A stretch of DNA of 64,000 nucleotides, from positions 1-64,000 of the forward strand of contig DHOP01000010.1 of the NCBI GenBank assembly GCA_002407775.1. Reading direction: 5' to 3'. Each line of letters opens with the position of its first letter. Positions within the stretch are counted from its first letter, which is position 1. Positions 27,030-36,299 of this stretch are shown in pieces. This DNA comes from Prevotella sp. UBA5387. GTDB lineage: Bacteria > Bacteroidota > Bacteroidia > Bacteroidales > Bacteroidaceae. Position numbers and translations under genes: made by a program. The notes under the pieces were generated by a model. That model did no database searches. It saw nothing but the letters and a program-made list of their open reading frames with translations, and was not told the DNA's origin.

Positions 27030-30000
27030 ATGAGAAGACTTTATTTTACCATATTACTATCCTTGTTGTTGACCAATATTCATGCACAAAATGTAAGTTT
27101 TAATCATCTGACACCTGAAGAAGGGCTTTCACAGATCACGATTAACAACTTATATATAGACAATGACGGCATGGTTTGGATTGCAACACGCAATGGCCTC
27201 AACAGCTACAATGGCAACTCGATCCAAACTTTCCGACATAAGACAAATAATAGGCAAAGCTTATTCTGCAATAATATAGTCCGAATTACCGGCGACAAAG
27301 GTCGCTTTCTTTATCTGCTTTGCACGGAGGGCGTGACAAGGATGGACGTGCAAACTTTCAAGTTTACAACATTGAGATACGGAAATCATCTCGGCGCTAT
27401 ATGCTATGATAATGGATTGTATGTCGGTGAAAACAATTTGGTTCTATCATTCCTGCCCAAAGAATCTCGTTTCAAAACATATCTCCGCCTTCCTCAGAAG
27501 GAAACCATCACCAGCTTAACTTTCGATACAAGAAGCCAGCTATGGATTGGCACTCAGTCCGGTGGTCTCTACCTCTATGCTAGAGGCAAATTATCTAACC
27601 CGATAAAGTCAGGCAATATCACGACAGTCTATGAAGATAGCAAGCATCGCATGTGGGTGGGTAGCTGGAATAATGGATTTTGGACCATCGATGCCAAAGG
27701 AAGTATAAAGAATGTCAAGGTAGGCAATCTACTTATTTCCAACTTTGTAAGAGCCTTTTGTGAGGATGACTTTGGCAATATGTGGATTGGCACTTTCCAT
27801 GGACTCGTACGTTATGATACAAAGAGCGACAAGTCAAGGTTCTTTACAGCAGGAGTCATGTCAGGTCAATTGGCCAACTCAAGCATCTGGAGTATCGTCA
27901 AAGACCAACAAGGCACCCTGTGGATAGGCTCATATTTTGGCGGCGTGAGCTATTTCAACCCAGAATATGAAATCTACACACACTTTTCAGCTTCAGACAA
28001 CGAGGATGCCGGACTGAGTAGCCGTATAGTTGGACGCATGACCGAAGATGATAAAGGCGACCTATGGATTTGTACCGAAGGCGGTGGATTGAACGTTTAC
28101 AATCGCCAAACTAACAAATTCAAGTGGTATAAATACCCAGGCAATCTCGTTTCTCAAAACAATCTGAAGTCCATCTACTTCGACAAGTCTCGCAATACCC
28201 TTTGGGTTGGAACCCATCTAGGAGGTCTCGATCGGATAAACCTTAGTACTGGGCGTTCCACTATCTATAAGAACATCAAGAATGACCCACATTCCTTACC
28301 ATCAGACATCGTAAGGGACATCGTGCCATATAAGGATCTCATCATTGTCGCCACTTCACAAGGTGTTGCATCGCTTAACCCACAAACAGGAGCTTTTACA
28401 CAACTGCTCAAGAAGGAAGGGCAGTTGGTTATCCCAAGCCTATGCATTGACCGCTCCGAAAGGTTGTGGATTGCGACAGAAACCACCGGAGTGTTCTGTT
28501 ACAACTTGAAGGACAATACTTATAAACATTACGTTTATTCCAACACCCCTGGCGCCTTGAGTTGTAACAACATCAACAATATCGTCATGGATCGCCGTGG
28601 TCGGATATGGTTCTCTACCGCCGATGATGGCATAGACCTCTATCAAGAGAAAAGCAAGCAATTCATCAATTACGGTCAGAAAAATGGGCTCAACGGTGAT
28701 TGTGTTTATGCAGCCACACCGTCATCTCTAAATACCAAGGACCTTCTACTTATCACCAGTCATGGTTTCGCAGTGTTCGACACTAAGGCCAAGCGCTTTC
28801 ACAACTTTGACCGCACCACTGGTTTCCCACTTACCACCATCAATGAAAACGCACTTTATGTGACAAAAGACGGCGTAGTATTCCTCGGCGGAGTGGACGG
28901 CATGGTTTTTTTCAAAGAGGGAAGCCTCTACAGGAAGAAGAAACCCTACAAGATGTACTTCTGTAGGCTATATGTTAATGGGAAGGAAGTGCTTCCAGAG
29001 GACGAAACGGGAATACTGAAGAGTTCGATGAGATATACCGACGAGATCACCTTGTCTCATAATCAGTCTGTCTTTAGCATTGAATATTGCACGTCAAACA
29101 ATATTATGGCCAACACGGTTCCCGTGAGATACCGCCTGCTCGGTTCATCAGACAAGTGGATTCAGCTACGACCAAACCAGCATACTCAAGAATTTATTGG
29201 ACTAAAACCTGGTAAATACACCTTGGAACTACGTGCTGACAACCAAGACATCCCAATCTGCAGGCTGATGATTCGCCTGCTTCCACCTTGGTATTTGTCA
29301 TGGTGGGCCTATCTGATATATTTCTTACTGGCAGTAGGATTAGCATTTTGGCTGATTCATGAATACATGAACAGGGTCAGATTGAGAGAATCCTTGAAAT
29401 TTGAAAAGCAACATGTGAAGGATATTGAGGAACTGAACCAGTCCAAACTTAGGTTCTTTACCAATGTGTCTCATGAGATACGAACTCCTCTCACGGTAAT
29501 TATCAGTTTGGCACAGTCTCTTTTGCATTCAAAAAAGTGTTCACCGGAATTGAGCAATCGTGTGCTATCCATCTATCGCAACAGTAATCAGCTTCACGGT
29601 TTAATTTCGGAGCTACTAGACTTTCGTAAGCAAGAGCAAGATCATGCGCAAATTGCCGTGCAAGAACAAGACTTCTCTGGATTTGTTGAAAACGTCTATA
29701 TGTTATTCAAAGACTTCGCCCTCTACAAGGATATTACCCTCACATTTGATGGCACACCGAACCTTCAACTATGGTTTGACAATAAGCAGATGGGCAAGGT
29801 GGTGAACAATCTCATTATTAATGCTTTGAAACACACACACCAGGGAGGTAATGTCAAGGTCACAGTCGATGGCGATGACAAGAATGCCTATCTCAAAGTG
29901 GCAGACACAGGAAGCGGCATCAAACCTCAAGACTTGGACAAAGTATTCAATCGGTTCTATCAATCGATGGGGGCTGAGTCTCTCTCGGAATTGGGAACAG

Positions 30001-31019
30001 GTATCGGACTCTATCTTACTAAAAGTATTATTGAGCAACACCATGGCAAAATTCATGTGGAAAGTGAAGTCAATAAGGGTACAACATTCTCCGTAACGCT
30101 TCCCAAGGGAAACGATCTGTACGATGCAAGTGAAATTATCGATAAGGAGAATGCACCGGCTGTTGCTCCCTCCTTACCAGAAACTTTCTCTATTCAAGAC
30201 ATTCCTCATGACGATGATGCAAAGGTTAAGTCTGAAGAAGATAGTGAAAGCGCACGCTCCTCTATACTCATCGTGGAAGATAACGATGACATTCGCCAGC
30301 TACTGTCGACTCTCTTCACCCCTTACTATAATGTTCTGACCGCCGTAGATGGTCAGGAAGGATTGGAAATGGTTAGGGACGAAATGCCCGATATTGTACT
30401 CAGCGACATCTACATGCCGAACATGTCTGGCATTGAACTATGCAAGACTATCAAGCAGGACTTCTCGATATGCCACATTCCTGTAGTATTGCTTACAGCT
30501 CGTACCACCGAGACACAGACCATTGAGGGATTGAAGATTGGTGCTGATGCCTATATTGCTAAGCCGTTTAACAATGATATCCTTGTGTCGAGATGCAACA
30601 ACTTGGTCAACAACAGACGTCTGCTGCAACGCAAATTTAGCGAACAGCCACATAGCGAAGCCGACTTGCTTGCCTCAAACCCCTTGGATAAGGAGATGCT
30701 TGACAAGGCGATGAAGATTATTGACAGATATTACAACGACACTGAGTTCAATGTTGACATCTTCGCTCGGGAAATGGGAATGTCCCGTACTGCCTTCTTC
30801 AAGAAATGGAAGACCTTAACAGGCCAGACGCCAAAGAGCTTCCTTCAGACTATGCGATTGCAAAAGGCCGCTGAAATGCTGCGTGCTCGACCTGACATTA
30901 GTATAGAAGACGTCAGCTATATGAACGGATTTGCCTCGGCACGATACTTCTGCAAATGCTTCAAAGATGTCTATAGGCAGCAGCCTTCCACCTATCGGCA
31001 TGACAAAGACAAAACTTAA
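27030..31019 (+). CDS. Hybrid two-component system sensor/regulator (HTCS)
   Basis: This 1329-residue one-protein sensor and transcription regulator is typical of Bacteroidota PULs. Order: signal peptide (about 1-19), periplasmic beta-propeller repeats (Reg_prop, with recurring MWIGT/LWIGT strands, about 25-660), a Y_Y_Y domain (about 680-745), one membrane helix (about 753-777), histidine kinase with His815 in NVSHEIRTPLTV, an ATPase domain (NNLIINALKHT, DTGSGI, GTGIGLYL), a receiver domain with Asp1126 in LSDIYMPNMSG, and a C-terminal AraC-type DNA-binding domain (about 1235-1325). It should sense an oligosaccharide in the periplasm and switch on the adjacent genes. The sensed sugar is inferred to be a chondroitin-type fragment. 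Confidence 0.93.
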   Translation: MRRLYFTILLSLLLTNIHAQNVSFNHLTPEEGLSQITINNLYIDNDGMVWIATRNGLNSYNGNSIQTFRHKTNNRQSLFCNNIVRITGDKGRFLYLLCTEGVTRMDVQTFKFTTLRYGNHLGAICYDNGLYVGENNLVLSFLPKESRFKTYLRLPQKETITSLTFDTRSQLWIGTQSGGLYLYARGKLSNPIKSGNITTVYEDSKHRMWVGSWNNGFWTIDAKGSIKNVKVGNLLISNFVRAFCEDDFGNMWIGTFHGLVRYDTKSDKSRFFTAGVMSGQLANSSIWSIVKDQQGTLWIGSYFGGVSYFNPEYEIYTHFSASDNEDAGLSSRIVGRMTEDDKGDLWICTEGGGLNVYNRQTNKFKWYKYPGNLVSQNNLKSIYFDKSRNTLWVGTHLGGLDRINLSTGRSTIYKNIKNDPHSLPSDIVRDIVPYKDLIIVATSQGVASLNPQTGAFTQLLKKEGQLVIPSLCIDRSERLWIATETTGVFCYNLKDNTYKHYVYSNTPGALSCNNINNIVMDRRGRIWFSTADDGIDLYQEKSKQFINYGQKNGLNGDCVYAATPSSLNTKDLLLITSHGFAVFDTKAKRFHNFDRTTGFPLTTINENALYVTKDGVVFLGGVDGMVFFKEGSLYRKKKPYKMYFCRLYVNGKEVLPEDETGILKSSMRYTDEITLSHNQSVFSIEYCTSNNIMANTVPVRYRLLGSSDKWIQLRPNQHTQEFIGLKPGKYTLELRADNQDIPICRLMIRLLPPWYLSWWAYLIYFLLAVGLAFWLIHEYMNRVRLRESLKFEKQHVKDIEELNQSKLRFFTNVSHEIRTPLTVIISLAQSLLHSKKCSPELSNRVLSIYRNSNQLHGLISELLDFRKQEQDHAQIAVQEQDFSGFVENVYMLFKDFALYKDITLTFDGTPNLQLWFDNKQMGKVVNNLIINALKHTHQGGNVKVTVDGDDKNAYLKVADTGSGIKPQDLDKVFNRFYQSMGAESLSELGTGIGLYLTKSIIEQHHGKIHVESEVNKGTTFSVTLPKGNDLYDASEIIDKENAPAVAPSLPETFSIQDIPHDDDAKVKSEEDSESARSSILIVEDNDDIRQLLSTLFTPYYNVLTAVDGQEGLEMVRDEMPDIVLSDIYMPNMSGIELCKTIKQDFSICHIPVVLLTARTTETQTIEGLKIGADAYIAKPFNNDILVSRCNNLVNNRRLLQRKFSEQPHSEADLLASNPLDKEMLDKAMKIIDRYYNDTEFNVDIFAREMGMSRTAFFKKWKTLTGQTPKSFLQTMRLQKAAEMLRARPDISIEDVSYMNGFASARYFCKCFKDVYRQQPSTYRHDKDKT

Positions 31020-31032
31020 CACATCCTCATAG

Positions 31033-31119
31033 TTGTCTAAAAAGACAAAACGTCATTATCATCGGCGTTGTGATTAGATACCTTTCAAATATCGAAAGGA
31101 GACTAATCGCAACGCCGAT
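31033..31119. repeat. Palindromic repeat island A3, doubling as terminator of the HTCS gene
   Basis: ATCGGCGTTGTGATTAG (31061-31077) pairs with CTAATCGCAACGCCGAT (31103-31119) with a single G-T-type mismatch, enclosing an inner CCTTTC/GAAAGG stem (31081-31086 and 31094-31099), and is followed by ATTTTTTT. It carries the same GCGATTAG words as the other A islands. A smaller hairpin, TTGTCT/AGACAA, sits at 31033-31048. Position and U-run make it a likely terminator, 14 nt after the HTCS stop. Confidence 0.75.
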
Positions 31120-31262
31120 TATTTTTTTAAACACATAGGATTATTTTGTATCCATAAATACGCCTTGAAGTATTTGCAACAATAACAAAACCTCTTCTCG
31201 GTCCTTAAACACTGCTTTGGGAACAACAAACAAACATTTAGTATGTTTGTATAAGATTTCTA

Positions 31263-31292
31263 TTTTTGTACAAAAACTGATATTTATTGTAT
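31263..31292 (+). promoter_or_regulatory. Putative HTCS operator upstream of first PUL block
   Basis: A 30-nt motif runs TTTTTGTACAA, then CTGAT, then TTGTAT at the end. It is identical at 26 of 30 positions to 36755-36784 upstream of susC. TTGTA(C/T) recurs with a 21-nt step, two helical turns, as expected of an AraC-type direct repeat. It ends 31 nt before the -7 box at 31324, exactly the same gap as at the susC site. Confidence 0.65.
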
Positions 31293-31323
31293 GAAAAGTC
31301 CCATGCCAGTTTGAAGATGTCCT

Positions 31324-31331
31324 TACTTTTG
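31324..31331 (+). promoter_or_regulatory. -7 box TACTTTTG for first PUL block
   Basis: TACTTTTGCAAC follows the shared operator by 31 nt. If used, transcription starts near 31338 and leaves a leader of about 310 nt before the ATG at 31651. Between 31338 and 31650 I see no gene and no clear known riboswitch. Confidence 0.6.
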
Positions 31332-31650
31332 CAACGAAAATTTGGCAAAACCTATACAACAATCATTTTATTCGTAATGCAAGTCTTCAAGCATTTTCAT
31401 TAGACAGAAATAAGTCATACGAAAAGATAAAGCCTTTCAGATCATGTCTCATATTTTGTTTTGACAATTTCTATGACAATATTAGGAAAAAGCTGATGCA
31501 ATGATTAGATTCTTTATCAAACGATTTCAGATTCCTTGAAGAAGAACCTACAATACAGAACATCACTTTGACCACATATAACCAGGCAAAAAATATGTAA
31601 TTCTCTTATGTTCAACTTAATACAAAATCATTAATTCATTATTATCTTTT

Positions 31651-32442
31651 ATGAAAAAACTCTACTTTATAGCTGTTGCTTCGCTCTTTTTTTCAACGAT
31701 GGGCATGGCACAAACCAGCTGGGATTTCAAGGTAACCTCAGATGCCGATCTCACAAACCTCAAGGCTGAATGGGGTACAAACGATGCAGGATTATCCTAT
31801 GTAAACACAAACGTTACGATCGGAAAATATTCCACTACTGGCATTGATTCTAGTGCCTACTTTAACGACGGGGCAGAAGCCATCAAGTATGCCACTCCAG
31901 TTAAGGCAAATGGCGTTGAACTCGAATCTACCAAAGGCTTGTTGTTCGGCTATGTTTCAACATCTCAAAATCGTTTTATCATTAATAATGGTGGCGTTTT
32001 CCGTGTGTTCATCAACAACAAGAGCAATGGATTGCACGTGGGCAACGTCAATGGATACTTCGTTATTCCAAATATCAATCAAGGTGACACCATCACTATC
32101 GTTTCAAGAAGAGTGACTGGCTCATGTGGACTTTTGCCACCTACTTCATTGAATGTACAAAGTGGATTCTCGCTTTCATCTGACAACGTTTTCATTAACA
32201 ATGTAGGTGTTTCAAACAAAGATGGCAATGTAGTAATCAGGATGCAGGGTGGTGTAAGTTATCTCACTGGCATAGTTATAAAGAAAGCAGTTGCGACTGG
32301 TATCAGTATGCAGACAATTAACAACCAAAAGGCACTTTCTAAGGCCATTTATTCAATTGATGGCAAATATGTCGGCACACAGCTGAATGGCCTTCAAAAA
32401 GGAATTTATATCCAAGGTGGTAAGAAAATTCTTGTGAACTGA
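31651..32442 (+). CDS. Secreted protein with T9SS-like C-terminal tail
   Basis: This 263-residue exported protein has a signal peptide (MKKLYFIAVASLFFSTMGMAQ). The body (about 22-215) is beta-rich and begins TSWDFKVTSDADLTNLKAEWG, a pattern seen at the N-terminus of many secreted Prevotella carbohydrate-active proteins, so a glycan-binding role is plausible but unproven. The last ~45 residues (TGISMQTINN to GKKILVN) contain AIYSIDGKYV and GIYIQGGKKILVN, resembling type A sorting tails of the type IX system. This tail and the following gap are duplicated at the end of the next gene. First gene of the first PUL block. Confidence 0.7.
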   Translation: MKKLYFIAVASLFFSTMGMAQTSWDFKVTSDADLTNLKAEWGTNDAGLSYVNTNVTIGKYSTTGIDSSAYFNDGAEAIKYATPVKANGVELESTKGLLFGYVSTSQNRFIINNGGVFRVFINNKSNGLHVGNVNGYFVIPNINQGDTITIVSRRVTGSCGLLPPTSLNVQSGFSLSSDNVFINNVGVSNKDGNVVIRMQGGVSYLTGIVIKKAVATGISMQTINNQKALSKAIYSIDGKYVGTQLNGLQKGIYIQGGKKILVN

Positions 32443-34275
32443 TTTCACTCACGACAATTCTAACTTCATCAACAATTAAAAGACTTTTGTTTTGATTCCT
32501 ACAATTCTATGTTGTCTGATGACCGTTGCCGGGATATCCACTGAATACGACATTGCAAAGACAACAGCAACCGACAGTACAGCCAAGCAAAGCACCGTGA
32601 ATTATGATGAGCTTGCCATGGCTTGGCATGATGAATTCGAGGGAACCCAAGTTGATATGACGAAGTGGAATTATCGTGCCTTAGGAACAACACGAACATT
32701 TGGAGTCGTCGACAAGAGGACAATCGAGGTGGACGGGCAAGGATTTCTGCACATCAAAGTACTCAAAGAAGAGTCTACAGGAACCTATTATATAGGCGAA
32801 CTAGGCACTCAAAAATTATTTTCTCAGAAGTATGGGTACTTTGAATGTAGAGCCAAAATGAACACAAGCCTTGGTCCTCACGTTGCTTTCTGGCTACAGT
32901 CACCCACAATGAGTCAAGTGGGCGACCCAGCAACGAATGGTGCGGAGATTGATATCTTCGAATATCACTGCCGGACTCCTAACATTGTCTACCATAATAT
33001 TCACTGGGATGGTTATAAAACAGATCACAAGACCGCTGGTATGAAAGTCACTTATCCACAGATAACAGATGGCTTTCACACCTTTGGCCTGAAATGGACA
33101 CCCTGTGCATATACTTTCTACATTGACGGCAAGGAGACTTGGACTTGCACGGTGGGGGTATCTCAACGAGACGAATATTTGATCCTTTCTACTGAACTTA
33201 ACGGATGGGGAGGCGACCCGAAATTAGGAACATTCCCAGATGAGGTGGTGTTCGACTATGTGCGAGTCTATAAATTTAATGATATTACTGGCATCAGTCA
33301 GCAAACAATCAGCACCAATAAATCAGTTTCCCATGCAATATATTCAATTGATGGCAGTTATGTCGGTACTCAACTGAATGGCCTCCAAAAAGGGATTTAT
33401 ATCCAAGACGGGAAAAAAATCCTTGTGAATTGATTTTTCTAACGACGATTCAAACTTCTTCAACGAAATGGAAAGATTATCTTTGATTCCAATAATTCTA
33501 TGTGGCATGACGATTATTGGGTGCACTTCACCCGAGAATGACATCACAACAACCACTGGGAAAGACAGTACAGACATGCCAAGCACGGTAAATTATGACG
33601 AGCTTTCCATGGTCTGGAACGATGAATTTGACGGAACAGAAGTTGACTTGAAGAAGTGGAATTATCGCGATTTAGGCAAAAGACGCAACTTAGGGGTCGT
33701 AGACAAGAAGACTATCGAGTTGGACGGTCAAGGGCTTCTGCACATCAAAGTACTATATGATCAGCCAACCGACACCTATTACATCGGTGAATTGGGAACT
33801 GAAAAGCTGTTTTCGCAAAAGTATGGCTACTTTGAATGCAGAGCAAAGATGAACCGAAGCCTCGGCCCCCATGTTGCTTTTTGGCTTCAGTCTCCCACGA
33901 TGAGTCAGGTGGGTGACCCAGAAACAAACGGTACAGAGATCGATATCTTCGAGTATCACCGTAAGACTCCGAGCATCGTTTACCATAACCTCCACTGGGA
34001 CGGTTATGGAACGGAACACAAGACGACCGGTAAGAAAGTGACCTATCCTCAGATTGCTGAGGGATTCCACACGTTCGGACTAAAGTGGACGCCTAGTGCA
34101 TATATTTTCTATGTTGATGGAAAGGAGACTTGGAAGTGTAGCGTGGCGGTCTCGCAGCGTGACGAATACATGATTCTCTCTACAGAACTAAGCGGATGGG
34201 GAGGAGATCCCAAATATGGGAAATTCCCTGACGAGGTGATCTTCGACTACGTGCGTGTCTACAAAATAAAAAACA
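32296..34275 (+). repeat. 991-bp tandem duplication (tail + spacer + GH16 body)
   Basis: Copy 1 starts at ACTGGTATCAGT (32296) in the 263-residue gene and runs through its stop, the spacer and the GH16 body to 33286. Copy 2 starts at ACTGGCATCAGT (33287) and runs through the corresponding tail, spacer and second GH16 body to about 34275. The spacers still align (32440-32490 against 33431-33470) and the encoded tails differ at few residues. The step is 991 bp. The edges are read by eye and the right one is approximate. Confidence 0.75.
32492..33433 (+). CDS. GH16 glycoside hydrolase with T9SS-like tail (copy 1)
   Basis: This is an endo-acting retaining glycanase of about 313 residues. The catalytic motif is EIDIFE with Glu152, Asp154 and Glu157, in the beta-bulge ExDxxE form; FWLQSPTMSQ and FHTFGLKWTP are family features. 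The C-terminal ~45 residues copy the tail of the preceding gene. There is no ATG at the N-terminus comparable to copy 2: a TAA stop at 32477-32479 limits the frame, so the start is the TTG at 32492 or the ATG at 32519. The leader MIPTILCCLMTVAGIS lacks a basic n-region, and the lipobox Cys of copy 2 is Ile here. It may be exported as a soluble or T9SS substrate, or be decaying. Substrate (beta-glucan, galactan or keratan-like chain) cannot be told. Confidence 0.78.
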   Translation: MIPTILCCLMTVAGISTEYDIAKTTATDSTAKQSTVNYDELAMAWHDEFEGTQVDMTKWNYRALGTTRTFGVVDKRTIEVDGQGFLHIKVLKEESTGTYYIGELGTQKLFSQKYGYFECRAKMNTSLGPHVAFWLQSPTMSQVGDPATNGAEIDIFEYHCRTPNIVYHNIHWDGYKTDHKTAGMKVTYPQITDGFHTFGLKWTPCAYTFYIDGKETWTCTVGVSQRDEYLILSTELNGWGGDPKLGTFPDEVVFDYVRVYKFNDITGISQQTISTNKSVSHAIYSIDGSYVGTQLNGLQKGIYIQDGKKILVN

Positions 34276-34286
34276 CCAGCTGGTAA
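33468..34286 (+). CDS. GH16 glycoside hydrolase lipoprotein (copy 2)
   Basis: This 272-residue paralogue of the preceding gene has a normal ATG and a lipoprotein signal (MERLSLIPIILCGMTIIGC, acylated Cys at residue 19), so it should be membrane-anchored. Catalytic residues are Glu157, Asp159 and Glu162 in EIDIFE. It stops at VRVYKIKNTSW, exactly where copy 1 enters its C-terminal tail, and has no tail. The two enzymes therefore appear to share activity but differ in location. The next gene follows after 9 nt. Confidence 0.85.
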   Translation: MERLSLIPIILCGMTIIGCTSPENDITTTTGKDSTDMPSTVNYDELSMVWNDEFDGTEVDLKKWNYRDLGKRRNLGVVDKKTIELDGQGLLHIKVLYDQPTDTYYIGELGTEKLFSQKYGYFECRAKMNRSLGPHVAFWLQSPTMSQVGDPETNGTEIDIFEYHRKTPSIVYHNLHWDGYGTEHKTTGKKVTYPQIAEGFHTFGLKWTPSAYIFYVDGKETWKCSVAVSQRDEYMILSTELSGWGGDPKYGKFPDEVIFDYVRVYKIKNTSW

Positions 34287-34295
34287 TATTAAGGT

Positions 34296-36224
34296 ATGAA
34301 GCATTTATTATCTATCATTGTCTTGGCATTGTTCGGTTTTACGAATACAAATGCCTATGAGAAACGGGATTTGTTGCAGCATAGCGCAAGCGAGGAACAA
34401 ATCAAACAGTATCTTGTGATGGACCAAAAGTGGGTGCCATACCCCAACTATATTGACCGTCAAGGTTGGGATGAGTTGACTGGCGACAATCGTAACGCCA
34501 TTATCAAGGCTGGCGAACGCTTTTTGGATAATGCTTGGACAGTCGTTCGCGCATCAGACTATATGGAATATGAACGGTCTGGTAGCAGGAAGGCGATGGA
34601 GGATCCCTACAACAAGAACACTCAGGCCTTCAGCGCATTACTCATGGCAGAATTGGCTGAGGGCAAAGGAAGATTCGTCAATGACATTGTCAATGGTGTC
34701 TTTTCATTGTGCGAAATGACCAGCTGGGCAGAATCTGCTCACCTTGCATCCTATCAGAAGACCAAGCGCGCACTACCCGACCATAATGAGAATATCCTCG
34801 ACTTAAAGTCGGGAAACCTCTCACAACTGCTTTCTTGGACTTATTATTTCCTTCACAACGAGTTCGACAAAGTAGACCCCATCATCTCCCAGCGACTACA
34901 TTACGAATTGTATCGCAGAGAGATTAACCCCTATTTGGAGAGGAGTGACTTCTGGTGGATGGCTTTCAACTATCATCCTGGAATAATGGTTAACAACTGG
35001 AATCCTTGGTGCAACTCCAATGCATTGCTCTGTTTCATGCTGCTTGAGAATGATCGAGACCGCTTAGCCAAGGCTGTTTATAGGACAATGACCTCCGTGG
35101 ACCAATATCTTAACTATGTAAAAGAGGATGGCGGCTGCGAGGAAGGGCCTTCCTACTGGGGACATTCACCTGGGAAACTATATGAATACCTATCTGTTCT
35201 TTCGATGGCAACAGGGGGAAAGGTTTCGCTCTTCAACCAGAAGATGATTAGAGACATGGGAGAATACATGGCATTGTCATATGTTGGCAACGAGTGGGTC
35301 GTCAATTTTGCCGATGCATCTGCCAAAGCTGGTGAAGTCTATACACCGCTTATCTTCAGATATGGCGTGGCTGTGAATAGTGAAGTGATGAAGTCCATGG
35401 CAGTAGACAGAGAGAGTAAGTATCCCACAAAGTTGCAGAACAACTGGCTGGACTTATTCCGCGGATTAGAAACATTGCGATTTGCTCCAATGATGGCGAA
35501 GGCAAAGGGCAACTTCCAAGCACCAGCATTCACGTGGTATCCTCAGACTCAGTTCTGCTATATGCGTGATAAAAGTGCATTTCTTGCCACCAAGGGTGGA
35601 AATAATAATGAGAGCCACAATCACAATGATGTAGGAACGTTCACCCTGTACTTTGACAACATGCCCATCTTGATTGATGCAGGAGTAGGTACTTATACGC
35701 GCCAGACATTCAGCAGCGAGCGTTACTCTATCTGGACGATGCAGAGCCAATACCACAACTTGCCCGTCATCAATGGCATACAACAAAAATTTGGCGCTGA
35801 ATACAAAGCCTCGAATGTCAAAGCTACCAAGTCGAAAGACTCCTTTTCGGCAGATATCTCCACAGCATATCCCGAGGAAGCAAAGGTAAAGTCTTGGGTT
35901 AGGTCGTACAAATTAGACAATGACAAGTTGATGGTGTCTGACAATTTCAGTCTCACCCAATGTAAAACACCCCATCGCATCAACTTCTTGAGTTGGGGAG
36001 ATATTGATATTTCCCATTCGGGAGAGGTCCGAATAAATGTCCAAGGCGTCAAGTCCAAGCTCAAATACGACTCCAAGAAGTTTGTAGCAAGCATCGAAGA
36101 CATCAACTTGACAGATGTTCGCTTGTCAAAAGTATGGGGGCCCGTGATTCGTCGAATAACGCTTACGGCTAAGACGACCGATACCGCTGGAGAATATCGT
36201 TATATAATCTCCAAGGAAAAATGA
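34296..36224 (+). CDS. Heparinase II/III-like polysaccharide lyase
   Basis: This 642-residue exported protein has a signal peptide (to about residue 20, NTNA-Y). An alpha/alpha-toroid covers about 40-370 (with FWWMAFNYHPGIMVNNWNPWCN and EDGGCEEGPSYWGH) and a beta-sandwich heparinase II/III domain covers about 400-640. NNNESHNHNDVGTF places His441 and His443 as in the metal or active site of this fold. Members cleave uronic-acid polysaccharides (heparan, alginate, hyaluronan and others) by beta-elimination; the precise substrate here is not readable. Last gene of the first PUL block, followed by a stem-loop. Confidence 0.82.
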   Translation: MKHLLSIIVLALFGFTNTNAYEKRDLLQHSASEEQIKQYLVMDQKWVPYPNYIDRQGWDELTGDNRNAIIKAGERFLDNAWTVVRASDYMEYERSGSRKAMEDPYNKNTQAFSALLMAELAEGKGRFVNDIVNGVFSLCEMTSWAESAHLASYQKTKRALPDHNENILDLKSGNLSQLLSWTYYFLHNEFDKVDPIISQRLHYELYRREINPYLERSDFWWMAFNYHPGIMVNNWNPWCNSNALLCFMLLENDRDRLAKAVYRTMTSVDQYLNYVKEDGGCEEGPSYWGHSPGKLYEYLSVLSMATGGKVSLFNQKMIRDMGEYMALSYVGNEWVVNFADASAKAGEVYTPLIFRYGVAVNSEVMKSMAVDRESKYPTKLQNNWLDLFRGLETLRFAPMMAKAKGNFQAPAFTWYPQTQFCYMRDKSAFLATKGGNNNESHNHNDVGTFTLYFDNMPILIDAGVGTYTRQTFSSERYSIWTMQSQYHNLPVINGIQQKFGAEYKASNVKATKSKDSFSADISTAYPEEAKVKSWVRSYKLDNDKLMVSDNFSLTQCKTPHRINFLSWGDIDISHSGEVRINVQGVKSKLKYDSKKFVASIEDINLTDVRLSKVWGPVIRRITLTAKTTDTAGEYRYIISKEK

Positions 36225-36299
36225 ATCTGATACTTCCTGAGAATTCAATATCGGGCATTCCACTATAAAGCAATTGTGTAATAGCAAAAACCCAAAAAT

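Noticed and set aside
31338..31650. Known riboswitch in the long leader
   Set aside because: No conserved core of a familiar riboswitch class was found; kept only as an open question.
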